Shown here one piece after another: positions 47,841 through 59,450 of a stretch of DNA of 64,000 nt. The notes beneath the pieces are model-generated. The model saw only the letters and a program-made list of their open reading frames with translations. It did no database searches and was not told the origin of the DNA. The DNA lies in NCBI GenBank assembly GCA_036346375.1, contig CM070514.1:18566463-18630462 (forward strand), given 5' to 3'. This DNA is from Guadua angustifolia. Its lineage: Eukaryota > Streptophyta > Magnoliopsida > Poales > Poaceae. A program made the translations under genes and the position numbers. The stretch's first letter is position 1. The number at the start of each line of letters is the position of its first letter.

Positions 47841-49433
47841 TAGGGTGGCAATTTACCCATGGGTTGGTGCAGGTACCCACCCGATAGGTTGGTCTGGGTC
47901 CAATCTGGACCCATGGGTATTTTTATCGGGTCGGGTGCAGGTCCGGTCCGTCCGGTCCGAATATAGACCGTGGGTACCCAGGACCCGACCGAAATTCAGC
48001 CGATCTGTCAGGCCATCCGCCCATCCGTTCGCCCAAGGCCCATCAATTAATTTCTCACTAATCCCTCATCGCCTTGGCCTACTCCCATCCTCGAGGCTCT
48101 AGGACCTCCCAGCCCCCACGACGACGCCTCGCTCCCCACTCCCAGTCCGGACCTTTGGTGCTCCAAACCCTAGCCGCCGCCTCAAGCTCGCTGGCTACCC
48201 GATCCGGCGATCCGGATCCGCCTACCACGCCGCCGGCTCGGCTACCCTCGCCGCCTCACGCCTCACGCTGCCGGGCACACCATGGATACTCCTAGCCGGT
48301 TAGCCGCCTCCGCTGCCATCGCCGGCCGCTTGCCGTCGGCCGTCGCTCGAGCTCGACCCGGCGACCCATTGAGTACCACCGGCGACTCGATTGGATCCGC
48401 TTCCTCGAAGACCCCGATGCGGACTACCACCGCCCGGCAGAGGCCGCCAGGCCACTGTGTCTAACCCGAGCCGGCTTTACATGCTAAATCAAACTTTTGA
48501 TGATTCTAGTTCTAGGATGTGCTTGATAATGGAAACCGGAAAGAAGCGCTAAAGCTGGAAAGAACTTGATAATGGAAACCGGAAAGAACATATGGCATCT
48601 CGAGTTGATTTTGCTATGGCATCTCGAGTTGATTTTGCTACTTCTGTGTGATTTTTAGTAGAACGTGAAGTAACTACATGATAGCAATGAACTTGTGTTT
48701 TATATGGTTGCGAATATTAGGCAAAATCTTGAAGAGTCTCTTCACGAACGGTGGAGGGAGAAATCCTCATGATCACCGGTGGTCAAAATTCTTTTCATTC
48801 TTCCCTTTTGCATCTTCGTTATGTGGTTATTATGGATCATGCTTTCGAGGTTAAAATTCTTGTCTTGTGGAAATATTTTCTTTAATTTCATAGACATATG
48901 CACTTAAAAGTTGTTGTCTATCTTATGTTTTTGACAGACTAATAGGGAGCTGTTGAGTATAAGATCTCTGTGTGCTTTTGCTAGACGAGCTCGCCACAAA
49001 TACAAGTCTGAAGAGGCACTTCCTTCTTATTCAACGGTTGGAGTTGCTTCATCTTCCTTTGGTATATCAATTCAAAAGGTTGGTTCCCCTTCAACTATAA
49101 ATAGTAATGGATAGTAATTGTTGCTATGAAATAAACACAAATTAGTGTCTTTTTTGTGAAGAGAATTTGTTGAGTAGAGCTTATATAATCTGTAAGATGC
49201 ACTCATGAGTAGAGCTTATATAATCTGTAAGATCCATTGTGTGCATCTTTGCTTCCAGAGCTTATATAAACCGTGTTGGTATCTAGTGGTCCCATTCGGT
49301 CCCGGTACCCGTCTGTCTGGTCTGGTCTAGATTTGGACCCATATGTAATTGGTGCAGGTTCGGTCTCAATTTGGTCTCGATGCGGGTCCATAAGAGGAGG
49401 ACCCGGAGCTACCCGACCCGATTGCCATCCCTA
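47841..49433. mobile_element. hAT-type element with captured exons, nested in the outer Helitron
   Basis: The left end TAGGGTGGCAATTTACCCATG and inverted right end TAGGGATGGCAATCGGGTCGG form TIRs. Subterminal regions are rich in GGGTACCCG/GGTCCGG phrases. The flanking 8 bp TTGAAGAA (47833-47840) and TCGAAGAA (49434-49441) match at 7 of 8. 1593 bp, no transposase. Confidence 0.85.
48060..49076 (+). pseudogene. captured exon fragments inside the 1.6 kb hAT element
   Basis: A GC-rich segment at 48060-48470 has several open frames (one starts MDTPSRLAASAAIAGRL at 48282). A later piece at 48943-49076 reads LLSIRSLCAFARRARHKYKS and ALPSYSTVGVASSS up to a GT. These look like first and later exons of a captured host gene; I do not recognise it. 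Two short tandem duplications lie at about 48530-48640. Confidence 0.4.
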
Positions 49434-49499
49434 TCGAAGAATCCAATATGTGGACGTTTAGATGAAAATCTCACATTCTTTTTATACATAAAGAATGTA

Positions 49500-49693
49500 A
49501 TGATAGCAAATTGCGTTCCATCAAGATAAGGGATCAAAGGCAAAGAACTTCTAAAGGTTACAAGTTCTTTTTTTGGCCCGAGTATATTCGAGTTTTGTCG
49601 GCCGAGTTGTTCCTCTTCCGGTTTGATCATGGCATCGTAAAGAACCCGTTTTTCTCGATCCAGACATGGGTAGTGAATGATTTAGTCTGGCAG
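49500..49693 (+). pseudogene. captured exon-like piece upstream of the Ulp1-like exons
   Basis: Reads GYKFFFWPEYIRVLSAELFL and NPFFSIQTWVVNDLVWQ to a GT donor at 49694. It may be an upstream exon of the same captured gene. No domain recognised. Confidence 0.35.
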
Positions 49694-49905
49694 GTGACTT
49701 TGACATTCTTTTTGGCTTTGTCATCCTGCAAGCCAGAAATGATCCTCCTCAAGACATTGCAACAAGGTAAGCTATGTTTCTTTGTCAATCGTTCGCAAAA
49801 ATTGTTTGAATCATTCATTATGTTTTCCTTACATAAATTGTTTGCAGATTCTATTGCCTTATTCTTTCCTCGGTCACTTCACATTGTTCATACTACACAT
49901 GAAAG

Positions 49906-50469
49906 ATAGAAGTGTATCTATATTGGACCCACAGCCTATACCGACCTGGTTTAAGGCTCAGCATCCTACCATGTACTACATTCACAAAATACATAAGATT
50001 GTCAATAACGTGATGCTAGCCATAGAAGTAGCCAACCCTATGTGGAATGACGATATTTATGTATGGCGTCGCATATTACCGACATGTGTTCCAAAAAATG
50101 TAAGACGGTAACTTGCTTATTCATTACACTTAACAAGTTTGTTTGTCTACATACATGTAACTATGTGTCCTTTTGTAGGGACATCACTGGATATTTTGTA
50201 ATCAACTTTATGCGCTCTTGGGATGATATAAAATTACCATCAATTTGCATTGTGAGTACTATTATTTATTTATTTATTATACTTTGTCTTATCGTAGCAC
50301 AATTAATGTTTTCTGATGATAGTGCATAATAATGCATGTATAGGATGGGAAGCTGTTAAGGGCGAAATTTCTCGTGGACCTACTGAACAACAACGAGAAT
50401 GAATCGAAAGACAACATTCCTGAAGTTATACGGGAAATCCTTAATCGATCGAGATTAGATTATTTTTAA
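49906..50469 (+). pseudogene. captured terminal exons of a Ulp1-like (C48) protease family gene
   Basis: Exon 49906-50099 reads SILDPQPIPTWFKAQHP and ANPMWNDDIYVWRRILPTCV, with a GT donor at 50100. Exon 50179-50251 reads DITGYFVINFMRSWDDIKL and ends at GT. Exon 50344-50469 reads DGKLLRAKFLVDLLNNNEN then DNIPEVIREIL, with a TAA stop. In grasses a family of Ulp1-type SUMO-protease-like genes shows LDPLPIP, WND..Y.W, SGYF..FM..W and a DNIP tail. The position where the catalytic Cys is expected (before GYFV) reads DIT, so activity is doubtful. The phase between the first two exons is off by one. The catalytic His/Asp region upstream is not visible. It ends about 200 bp before the Helitron terminus. 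Confidence 0.55.
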
Positions 50470-50666
50470 TGATAAACAATTGCGATGTTACTTTATGCAC
50501 TTGTTTATGTAATCAACTATATAATAACTCTCTCAGATCTTTCTTTTGTGCTTCTATCATAATCACATCTTACTACACTTGATTACCAAAACATATAACA
50601 CATTTTGCTTATTTGAATTGTATTACTAAATATATCGCCGTAGCGTTAGCACGGGCATTATACTAG

Positions 50667-51030
50667 TAGTAGTTAGTTGATTGCACTAATTGATTTTAGA
50701 TAATTTAACATTATTTACATTGTAGAAGGATACAATGTATTTTAGGTAACACATTTATAGATTAGGTAGTTTGGTAAAGTTAGTTTTAATTATAAAAAAT
50801 AGTAGAAATAGTTTTCGCATGCTTCATTATTAGTAGGTAGTTGAATGCACATATCAATTTAGAAAAATAGATATATAGTTAGATGTATTAGCAGTGCTTT
50901 TTAGTGTACTATTGTGTACTAGCATCATACGATGTATTTATGTATTCAAATGAGCAATTTTCATTAACATCAAATTGTTTGATGAAATTCTTTATATGTA
51001 TGGATGGGTGAGTGAAATTTACGTTACATT
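50667..51030. other. non-coding spacer between the Helitron and MULE-2 remnants
   Basis: AT-rich. No gene or clear element end. May be the 5' leader of MULE-2. Confidence 0.4.
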
Positions 51031-51420
51031 ATGGGGAAGGAGTTCTACACATGGGTATAATAGGGGTTTAATTGGATAATTTTCCATGTGTGCCAACCAA
51101 TCTGTCACATGTAGAGGAACGTCCATGGGGCACCATCATCAGATGGTTGTACCAATTGTTACGATATGTTGCATGATTTGAAGTTGCATGGAATTGCTTC
51201 TTGCGTACAACATCGCACCAAATGGGAGTTAGTTGAATTGAAGGGGCCAAAATCGTGGAGCTCGTATGTGAGACTAGCGAAGGAGCGATGATGACCGCTA
51301 GTCTTATTGGCCCAAGCATTCATGATAGTCCATTTAGTAGATGTGATGCACGAAGAAACCATCGGTGATGATTTTGACGAAGTTGGGCAGTCTAGCCATA
51401 GTGAGCCAAACTTCATTAGC

Positions 51421-52960
51421 TAAGAAGGTGAAAACATCTAGGCCCCCAATTCATTTAGGTTTTGGTAACTAATGACAATCTTGATTAAAGGACTAATATT
51501 TTTCTTGTGATTGTTGAAAATAGGTTGATCCTAGACATGGCACAAAATGAAGCATGGAAATAAAGCTAAAAGGACAACTCGTCAAACAAAATCGCCAAGG
51601 TATAAAATTAAGGACCCTTTCATAGTTTTTGTCGGTCTTAGTGTTTTGTAGAAAGATCGAATTGTTAGATTATGTGATGTCCTATTAAGAGGGACTCTTG
51701 GCTAGTAGCTTGAAATGTAATAAAGTGTCAACAGCTCAAATCTATATTCATACTTTGATCATGTGCATTTCTCAAAATAACTCTTGAGACCACCTCTAAT
51801 AATCAGCATTGCTGGCACTACCGACAATATAGCAGTAGTACTGCCACAAGGGTAGCAGTACCAACTCAAAAGGGTTGGTGGCTATTTAACAGAGAAAGGG
51901 GTTTTTAGTCTCTGGTTAGCCAACATTACCAACCATATGGATGCGGTACTGCCGCAGGTGTGGTAGTACAGGCCCATGTGATCAGTAGTTCTTTTATAGA
52001 GCTGGCGTTTTTTGAGGTATTACTCGACCGGCACTACTGCCATGTGGGAGATGTACTGCCGCCCGTGTGGTAGTACCGGCCAAAATGCATGGTAGTGCCA
52101 GGTACTGTAACAATGGCTAGTCAGTCTTAGCATTTAATGCTATAGTCAACTGTTGAACCTAAGGCCAGTACTACCGGCCTTGCATGAGCGGTAGTGCTGA
52201 CTTTCCTGAATTTTTCAAGAAGTTGGTAGCAATGGCTAGAATTTTTTGTTGGGGCTATAAATACACCCTCACCTGCAGCAAGGGCAAAGTCTTGGACACT
52301 TATTGCATATTTGTGTGCCCTTGCTAGTCTCTTCAATTCTAGAGCATTCAATTCTCATTTTGTGAGTAGTTGAGAGAAAATCAAGTGTGTGCTTTTAATT
52401 GTGCCATTTAGACACTTGATCAACCTCAAACAAGTGTCAAAGTTTATTCTCTTAGAGATTGCTGCCTCCTAGATGGCTTGGAGGAGTGGAACCGGTGATC
52501 TTCTCAAACGAGCTTTTGAGAAAGTCTAGTTGTTTGTGAAGGTTGGAGCTCACCTACCCGGAGCGGGGAAGAGATACCACTAGTGATTGAGGGATGCTCA
52601 TTTGGGTGAGAAGCCAACTTGGTTCGTTCAAGTTTCCTCAATGGGGAGTAGAGGAGACTGGCAAGTCTCCAAGACCACGGGATAACATTCATTGTGTCCC
52701 TTGTTTGTGGTTTGCTCTCTTATATTTATTTGTGCAATTTTACATTTCTAAGGTGTTTAATGTGTGATCATAGATCTAGGATTGTATAATTGATTAGACT
52801 TAACTTGTCAGTGCACTTAGTGAAACCTAGAGATTTTATGCTTTAATTATCAAAAATCATAATTCCTACCTAGGTTAATTATTTATTGCAATTAGAGCTG
52901 AAGAATTTTAAAACCTCCTATTCACCCCCTCTAGTCGGTTATCCTTGATCCTATAGAGCA
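51421..52960. mobile_element. 1.5 kb insertion in MULE-2, probably a solo LTR or similar
   Basis: Starts near TTTAGGTTTTGGTAACTAATGAC and ends near CTATTCACCCCCTCTAGTCGG, phrases seen at LTR-type ends in grasses. The middle (51790-52200) has repeated GGTAGTAC/ACTGCCG phrases. No coding region. It separates the 51.4 kb part of the MULE-2 frame from the rest. I could not define a target duplication, so class and edges are uncertain. Confidence 0.45.
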
Positions 52961-52995
52961 GGCGGTGATGAGTCAATTGAAGCTGGACTGTAGAT

Positions 52996-55900
52996 CGTAA
53001 CATCCTAATTTTTGCTTTTTATTAATATATTGTGTTATTTGTGCATTTTATGGATTTTATTAATTTATTTGTATTTTTTGGATTTTATTTGAATTTATTT
53101 TAAATTAAGTATTTTTTCTTTCATGAAAACTAATTAATTATAAATAAAATTAAGGTAAAGTTTAGCTAAAAATATTTTATTTGAGTTATAAATGTATTAA
53201 AGTATTTTTTAGAATTTTTCTGGTACTTTTATCACCTTAACCAACTTATTCTAATTTTGGGAATTATTTTAAATCGAAAGCGAATTTTAAAAAGCTTGTG
53301 AATAGTTTCAGGCCGAAGCCCACCACTGTGCAGACTTAGCTCAGCTGTGCGGCCTAATCTAGTCGCATCGGCCCAGGTGCTTGTCCTGTCTTCTAGAAGC
53401 ATTAATCACAGCCGTTGATTTCTGATCTATCAGCCATTTTCTAGCGAGAACCCTAGTTGTCTTAGCCTTTGGATCTAGCGTGAGTGGCTAGGATTAGTCA
53501 GGGCTAATCGAAACTCCAGAGTATCATGGCCATCGGTTGTTGTGAGTGGTTGCGATCGTAACGCTGTTTCGACACATCGTGGCCATTCATCTCCAATTGT
53601 GAGGTCACTGTGTTTCGTCCCCAACGCATAGCCGTCACTGTCTCGAAGGTGGTTTCCTCCGTGGTGTCGATGTAGAAATTGGGTCGTGCATGCTCACCTA
53701 GGCTAGAAAAGCCTCATTACCTAGTGATTTGAGCTCAATAGACCTTTGCGCAAGTTTTGGTCGGAACCATTTTGCCCAAGTCGCCTTCATTTGCGAACAG
53801 GAGCTCGTTGGAGTAGGATTCAGAAGTTGTCACAGTTTTTGGTTGATATCGCCCCTGTCGAGCCATCTCCGCTATGGGTAAGGACAGATTTGGAGTCTTC
53901 ATCTCACGCTGGTGCAGATCCGTGAAGTCTTTGGGGTATTTCACCATCGTTCGTCGTGGTTGGTGTCTTCGTCTCCATGGAAAGTAAGAAGCTTCACCAC
54001 AAGCCATTGCCTGGGTCACATAAGCTCTTAATTGTTAGATCTGTGTGTCACCGTAGATGCTCGCCGTGTGTCGGATTTGTGTTTCACCGTGTGACCGTTG
54101 CATGTTCGGTAGATGCAGGCCATCAGACCTAGAAAGATCGGTCTAGATCGCACCTTTGCCTTGACCAATGGGATCATAACATGTGTTGAGTGGAGATCAA
54201 ACACCGTGGACCAAGTCCACGGTAATTCAGATCGATTTTGTGGACTTAGCCCATGGACCACACCATGTGGCAGTATATGATTGGTCTAGTTCGGCGATGA
54301 TATCATGCAAAAGTTAGCATGATGCAATAAAATCCTTTTTCAAATTAAAAATAATTCAATTTCTTATATGTTTTTCTATTTTTCTGATTTTTAGATTTTT
54401 AAATGTTTCGAGAGCCCGTTCTCTCTCATACAAGCTCTGATTGAGACGATTCAAATTTTAAATTTTTTTAAAAATTAAGATATATTTAATGGTGAATTTT
54501 ATTTATTTTTAGAGCTTATTTGCTCTCTATTTTGGTATTTATTGATGAGCTTTCTCTCTCGTTGTGCGTAGACATCGAATTGCTTGGAGCATCCGAGGAA
54601 GATCTGTTGACTCAAGAGCAAGTTTCAAAACAAGAACAAGACCTTTTCCAAGATAAATTGTACTTTGATCATGTTGTGCCCGGCTTATAAAATTGCTATA
54701 TTGTCTTTACATTATTGCATATTATTTTTATATGTATAACTATTTTAAATTAAATTGTGATCTAGTTAATCCACCTAATTGATCTATACTCTACCTTGTT
54801 ATTTGTACATCATGATTTATTTGTCACCCTAGGTTGGTTCATTAATAGTTGGTTAATACTAAAATCAACATGGGTTGGTTAGATCGGATTAATATGCTTA
54901 GCCATGCCACGTCATCACATGTACTTAGAATATTAAAGTTTAATCTTGACTAATAGAATATGGAAAATGATTATGAATTGGTGTGTCAGGTGTTGCCATA
55001 CGATGATATTGAGTTGTTGCGGTGAGGAGGTCACGCAACGATGTTGACTTGTTGATAGCATATGGTGCGTGGTAATCAACTAGGGAAGTAATAAAATAGG
55101 TTGGGGCAAGTAGCAAGGGGCTGTGTGCTAAGGTGGGTTGAACGTTAGAGGGTATGTGGAAGTCTTGCCCTAGTCATTTTAAGGACTTAACCTTGCAAGC
55201 CTTTGACCTGAGTCAATCATGCAACCACATGTTTGATATGGGACAGCATAGCTGATTAATTTGCAATGTCTTAGCATTGGTACTACTATTGGTGATGTGA
55301 GTCCCAGGTTTACGGATTAACTCACATGGAGCAGGAAGGGGGCTTGTCGTGGTGGTTTAACCCTTCCGTGTTGAAACCTTAGCGGGTAATACTGAACTAG
55401 GACATAGCATTGTAAAGGCTTTGTTATGATCACTCGTCTATATGTTGAATTGGTTGTATCATGTAGGTAAAATGTATAACCTCTTCAGAGTGTAAATCTA
55501 TTTAGATAGCCGTGCTTGTGGTATTGAGCATAGCTCGAAAATTACAGTCAATGGTTAGATTTTATGAAATAAAAACTTGCTTGGGATGATAGGTTGGCAT
55601 GGAAAGTTGGAAACTTGACTTAGGCTTGGTTATTTTGGTTTATTTGGAAAATGCTGAAAATAACTTATTACTGTTATTTGCTTTACCACTTTACAATCTA
55701 CTTACTGTATTTGCTCATAAATGCTATTTTACTACAAAATAGCCATATTAGCCATTCCTTTGGAATAAGCCTTACATATAGTTATATTAGAATTGCATTC
55801 TATACACAACTTGTTGAGTGATTTAAGTACTCACCCTTGCCAACAGTATCATCAATAGTTAAAGAGTCCACACCTGTTATGGAGGAGTACCAAGAGGACA

Positions 55901-56178
55901 CGAGTGTTTTGTGTTCGAGCCTTGTCAGTTGCCCATAGTAAATTGATAAGATGTCTACGTCTTTCTATTCCGCTGCATTGTCTTAGTTTAGCCCTGCATG
56001 ATCATGTAAGTTGACCATAAGGTCATGCACACAATTATATTTAATTAATGGAGTCTTATTTATGTTATCACTGTGTATAATTGTGATATTTACCGATGTT
56101 GAGCCTATGTGCACTAGTGTTATCCTGGACTAGTGCAGCATACATAGAGGGTCCGAATTGGTAAATTGGGTCCCAACA
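52996..56178 (+). repeat. solo LTR of a gypsy family related to the 8.5-21 kb element
   Basis: Starts CGTAACATCCTAATTTTT and ends GGACTAGTGCAG..GGGTCCGAATTGG..GGGTCCCAACA, parallel to TGTAACGTCCCAAAATTC and GGACTAGTCTGAG..GGGTCCCGACA of the complete element. Shared internal marks include ACTTGTTGAG..GTACTCACCCTTGC (about 55810) and AAGGTCATGCACACAATTATA (about 56020). 3.2 kb, plus orientation, no internal region. No matching 5 bp duplication was found (left TAGAT, right ATCTT). It interrupts the MULE-2 frame. Confidence 0.7.
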
Positions 56179-58447
56179 ATCTTCCCGTGCCAAAGTGCAA
56201 AAGCCTATGGGAATTGTAGATGAAGGTCATTAGATCGAAGCCTTTGTGGAAAGAATAGAGGACGAAGACCATAAGTACAAGGCATTATCAGATGACGAAG
56301 GTTCTGATGATGACCAATGTGAACGTGATAATGGAGTTCCATTAGAGTGGAACACATACAACTTTGACAAATTGGTAGTAAGTGAAGGTGAGTGGGTGAC
56401 ATGGGAAAACAAGAAGAATGAGGTAAGGTAAGGAGCGTTGTACAAAAGTAAGGAGGAGATGCAGAAAGTAGTCAAGTTGTGGGCACTATCATTGTGAAGA
56501 ACATTTAAGGTAGTAAAGTCTGGCCTCCCGTGTGTATGATATGAAGTGCAAGATACAGGGATGGCAACCCTTTGGAAGTTCTCCATTGTTGTTCCACACA
56601 CATGCGTGATGGCAAAGTCCATGCAGTACCATAGAAATTTGACTTCAGGATTTATTGCAAATGCAATATACGGAGAGATTTTGGGCAATGTGGACATAGA
56701 ACCATGTGTTCATTATGCTTGAAATATAGCAGAGGTTCCAGTAAACAATAAACTATACTAAGGCTTAGAAGGCAAAGCAACAGATGGTGGAAGCAAGGTT
56801 TGGTACGTCTGAGGACTCTTACCACAACTTGCTAGGTCATATAGAAAAGGAATCATGGAACTTATGTTGATATTTTGAAGAAGCCCTCCAGACGGTTCCC
56901 TAGCAAGATGGAATTTAAGTTATCATTCTTCCCTTTTTGTGTGTGCATAAATGCACTAAGAAATTAATGTCTGTTGATTTGCATGGATGGCACCTTCCCG
57001 ACTAGCAATTTTGAGGGACAATATTGGTTGCAATCGGAATCGGTGGCACCAACTAGGTTCTTTCCATTGCACTTATATTTGTGGAAAGTGCAAACATGAA
57101 TAGTTGGTTGCAATTCTGGAGGAACATTAAAGCTGAAGTGGTGGACAAGCGGCCTGGGGTTTGTGTAATACATGATCGACATGCTGGTTTATTGAAGGTG
57201 ATTGAGCAGTTGTAGCAATGGGAGAACGAGCCCTTTCTATGGCTTGATTTACAAAGTAGGTGGTGCAAGAGGTACATGAGAGCTAAGTTCAACATGAAAT
57301 TTAGGAATAAGGACATAATGAAGCTTTTTAAGAGGTTGTGTGATCTTAACCAGAAAAGGAAGTTTGATGCACTATGGAAGAAGATTTACAAACTCACGAT
57401 GAGGCACATAAGAGAGGCATTGAAGAAGGCCATGATGGAGCAAAAGTGCTCTCTGTTGTGCTTAATAAGATATCTACATATCCTGTAGAATTGGTGAGGA
57501 GGGATGGAAGCCAAACGAAATATTTCTCATGGTGGATTGTTCATTAACCTAGGGGGAAGTGGCATTGCTATAAGACACTAATGATGTGAGGTACGTGTTG
57601 ATGACCATCATCCTGGCCAAGATGTACAATTAGATCAAGAGGGGCCTTAGGCCCCTTCCTTTGGTATCTATTGTGGATGGAGTTCTACATAGTATTAAAA
57701 AAATACTTTGTTGATCGCCATGCTATGGAACTAGTCTCTATGAATGATTCGCAATTGAAGTAATCGACTATGATAACAAATACATGGAAGAGAATAGCAA
57801 GAAGGGCAAGATACACAGAGCATTCAAATTATGCACCAGAGAGCTTCCTTTCAAGGTCTTGTGTAGGGAGAAAGGTCATTGTGGGATGAACCATGAGAAA
57901 GTTGTTCACGAGTGCACACTAGGGAGGCGCAATTGTTCCTACACATACAACAACCCCGTCTCTTACACCGGCCATGTGCACATGTGATAGCTGCTTGTTT
58001 AAAAGTTGCATATGATTCTAACAAATATTTGTTAGCATATTTCATGAAGGAAGCAGTGATCAAAACATGGAGTAGAGAACTCGATGGAATCGGCATGATT
58101 GGATCGTTCACTAACCGTCCCTATTTGGAGCATAAAAGGTTGGTCCCTGACCATGATAGGTTGAAGGGATTTGGTCATTGACCAAATTGATGTATCAAGA
58201 ATAACATGGACAAATCATAATCAGAGTGTCGTTTAAGCAAATGCACTATTTCCAAGGAGACCAAGGATACCTTCAAAAACTACCCTCGTTGAATAGGCCA
58301 GTAGGAAGAATGATAAGAGACCATGGGGATGGGGTGGCTGGGAGCTCCATCGATGGTAGTATGCATAGGAGCACCGGTGCCATATGATCTATGTCATGCA
58401 TAAAATGTTGTGTTGTAAGAACTATATGGTTTAGCTATTGCCTGTAA

Positions 58448-58457
58448 TTTTTTCATA
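58448..58457. repeat. MULE-3 target-site duplication, left copy
   Basis: TTTTTTCATA, identical to 63715-63724. The duplication is 9 bp plus one ambiguous T. Confidence 0.85.
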
Positions 58458-58517
58458 GGAAAATTTTGCTGATGCCACTCAAAAAGTGCGTAATTTCGGT
58501 TTTGCCACTAGTCTTTT

Positions 58518-59118
58518 CATCATTTCATTTCTATCACTAATCTTTTCACTTTATCCTCCTTTTGCAATTTCCATCAGTTGACCATGAGTTTGACTTAATG
58601 GGGGTTGGTTTTGAACATTTTTGCCCCCATCCCAATGGAATTACCTTTCTTACAAATGTTATTTAATTTGGATGGAGTTTAAGTAAAATTTTACAAAAAT
58701 ATTTTATTTGAATTTTACATGATTCAAAATATATACATAGAGTTTTTTATTTTTCTAAATATTTTTGCTATTTTTATGTAATTATATAAATTCAAATGGC
58801 TTCAAATAAATAGCAAATATATATGGAAAATTGCAAAAAATTCTATATAATATTTTGAATCATGTATAATTCAAATAAAATATTTTTGATAAAATTTCAC
58901 TTAAACTTCATCTAAATTAGATAATATTTTGCTTAAATTCATCTAAATAAAATAATATTTTGTGAGAAAGGTAATGCCATTGGGCGAATGGCAAAAATGT
59001 CCAAAACTAATCCTAGTTAGGTCAAACTCATGGTCAACTAACGAAAATGGCAAAAGGAAGATGAAGTGAAATTCTAGTGGCAAAATGAAATTAAACGACA
59101 CAAAGACTTGTGGCAGAA
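58518..59118. mobile_element. foldback MITE inserted in the left TIR of MULE-3
   Basis: GGTTTTGCCACTAGTCTTTT.. on the left inverts to ..GACTTGTGGCAGAACC on the right. The arms are about 200 bp (AGTTGACCATGAGTTTGAC and GTCAAACTCATGGTCAACT) with an AT-rich loop. It breaks the left MULE-3 TIR, which is continuous in the right copy. No clean target duplication seen. Confidence 0.75.
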
Positions 59119-59450
59119 CCAAAATGAGAAAATTGTCATTGTGCCACTCTCGACATGCGGCTTCACCCAAATGCCATTATTAACGTGGCAATTGCCAAAA
59201 TGCCACGCTCAATCCCGCTGCAACTCGCTTCCATGCCATGCCATTTTGGTGTTTTTGTGCATTTGGGATAAAAGCATGGGGAAATGACCTCTTTGCCCTA
59301 AGACTTTGCATCGGCTAGACTGACTCGGGCTCGACCTCGACCGACCGGACCCCATTTCACCCGCGCCTGATCTCTTGCCGAGTTGAATCCCCATCTCCTC
59401 CTCATCTGGCGGCCATGACGGCGAGGACGACGGCGAGGGCGACAGCGGCA

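Larger units (their letters stand above)
36118..50666 (+). mobile_element. outer Helitron (14.5 kb including nested elements)
   Basis: The 5' end TCTAAACACCTTTATAATAC follows an A at 36117. The 3' end is GCCGTAGCGTTAGCACGGGC (short hairpin) then ATTATACTAG, ending at 50666 and followed by T. A-to-T insertion without duplication, a 3' hairpin about 8-10 bases before CTAG and absence of TIRs are Helitron hallmarks. It is interrupted by the inner Helitron and by the hAT element at 47841-49433. No Rep/helicase gene is seen, so it is non-autonomous. Captured material includes a GC-rich exon and Ulp1-like protease exons. Confidence 0.8.
51031..58290 (+). pseudogene. mudrA-like: MULE-2 transposase, decayed and split by two insertions
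   Basis: Segments of one MuDR-type transposase lie in order on the plus strand. About 51220-51420: WELVELKGPKSWSSYVRLAK and an acidic tail, the counterpart of ELVELKETASWRSYV in MULE-1. 56222-56560: acidic region, VPLEWNTYNFDKLVVSEGE, then MQKVVKLWALSL. 57150-57430: HDRHAGLLKVIEQL, LDLQSRWCKRYMRAKF, FRNKDIMKLFKRLC. 57780-57990: remains of the region before SWIM. 57960-58180: LLHRPCAHVIAAC (SWIM half) and a C-terminal WSRELDGIGMIGSF segment. About 58220-58270: a ruined knuckle, KDTFKNYPR. Many stops and shifts. The family is the same as MULE-1's transposase but clearly diverged. No TIRs recognised. Confidence 0.8.
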
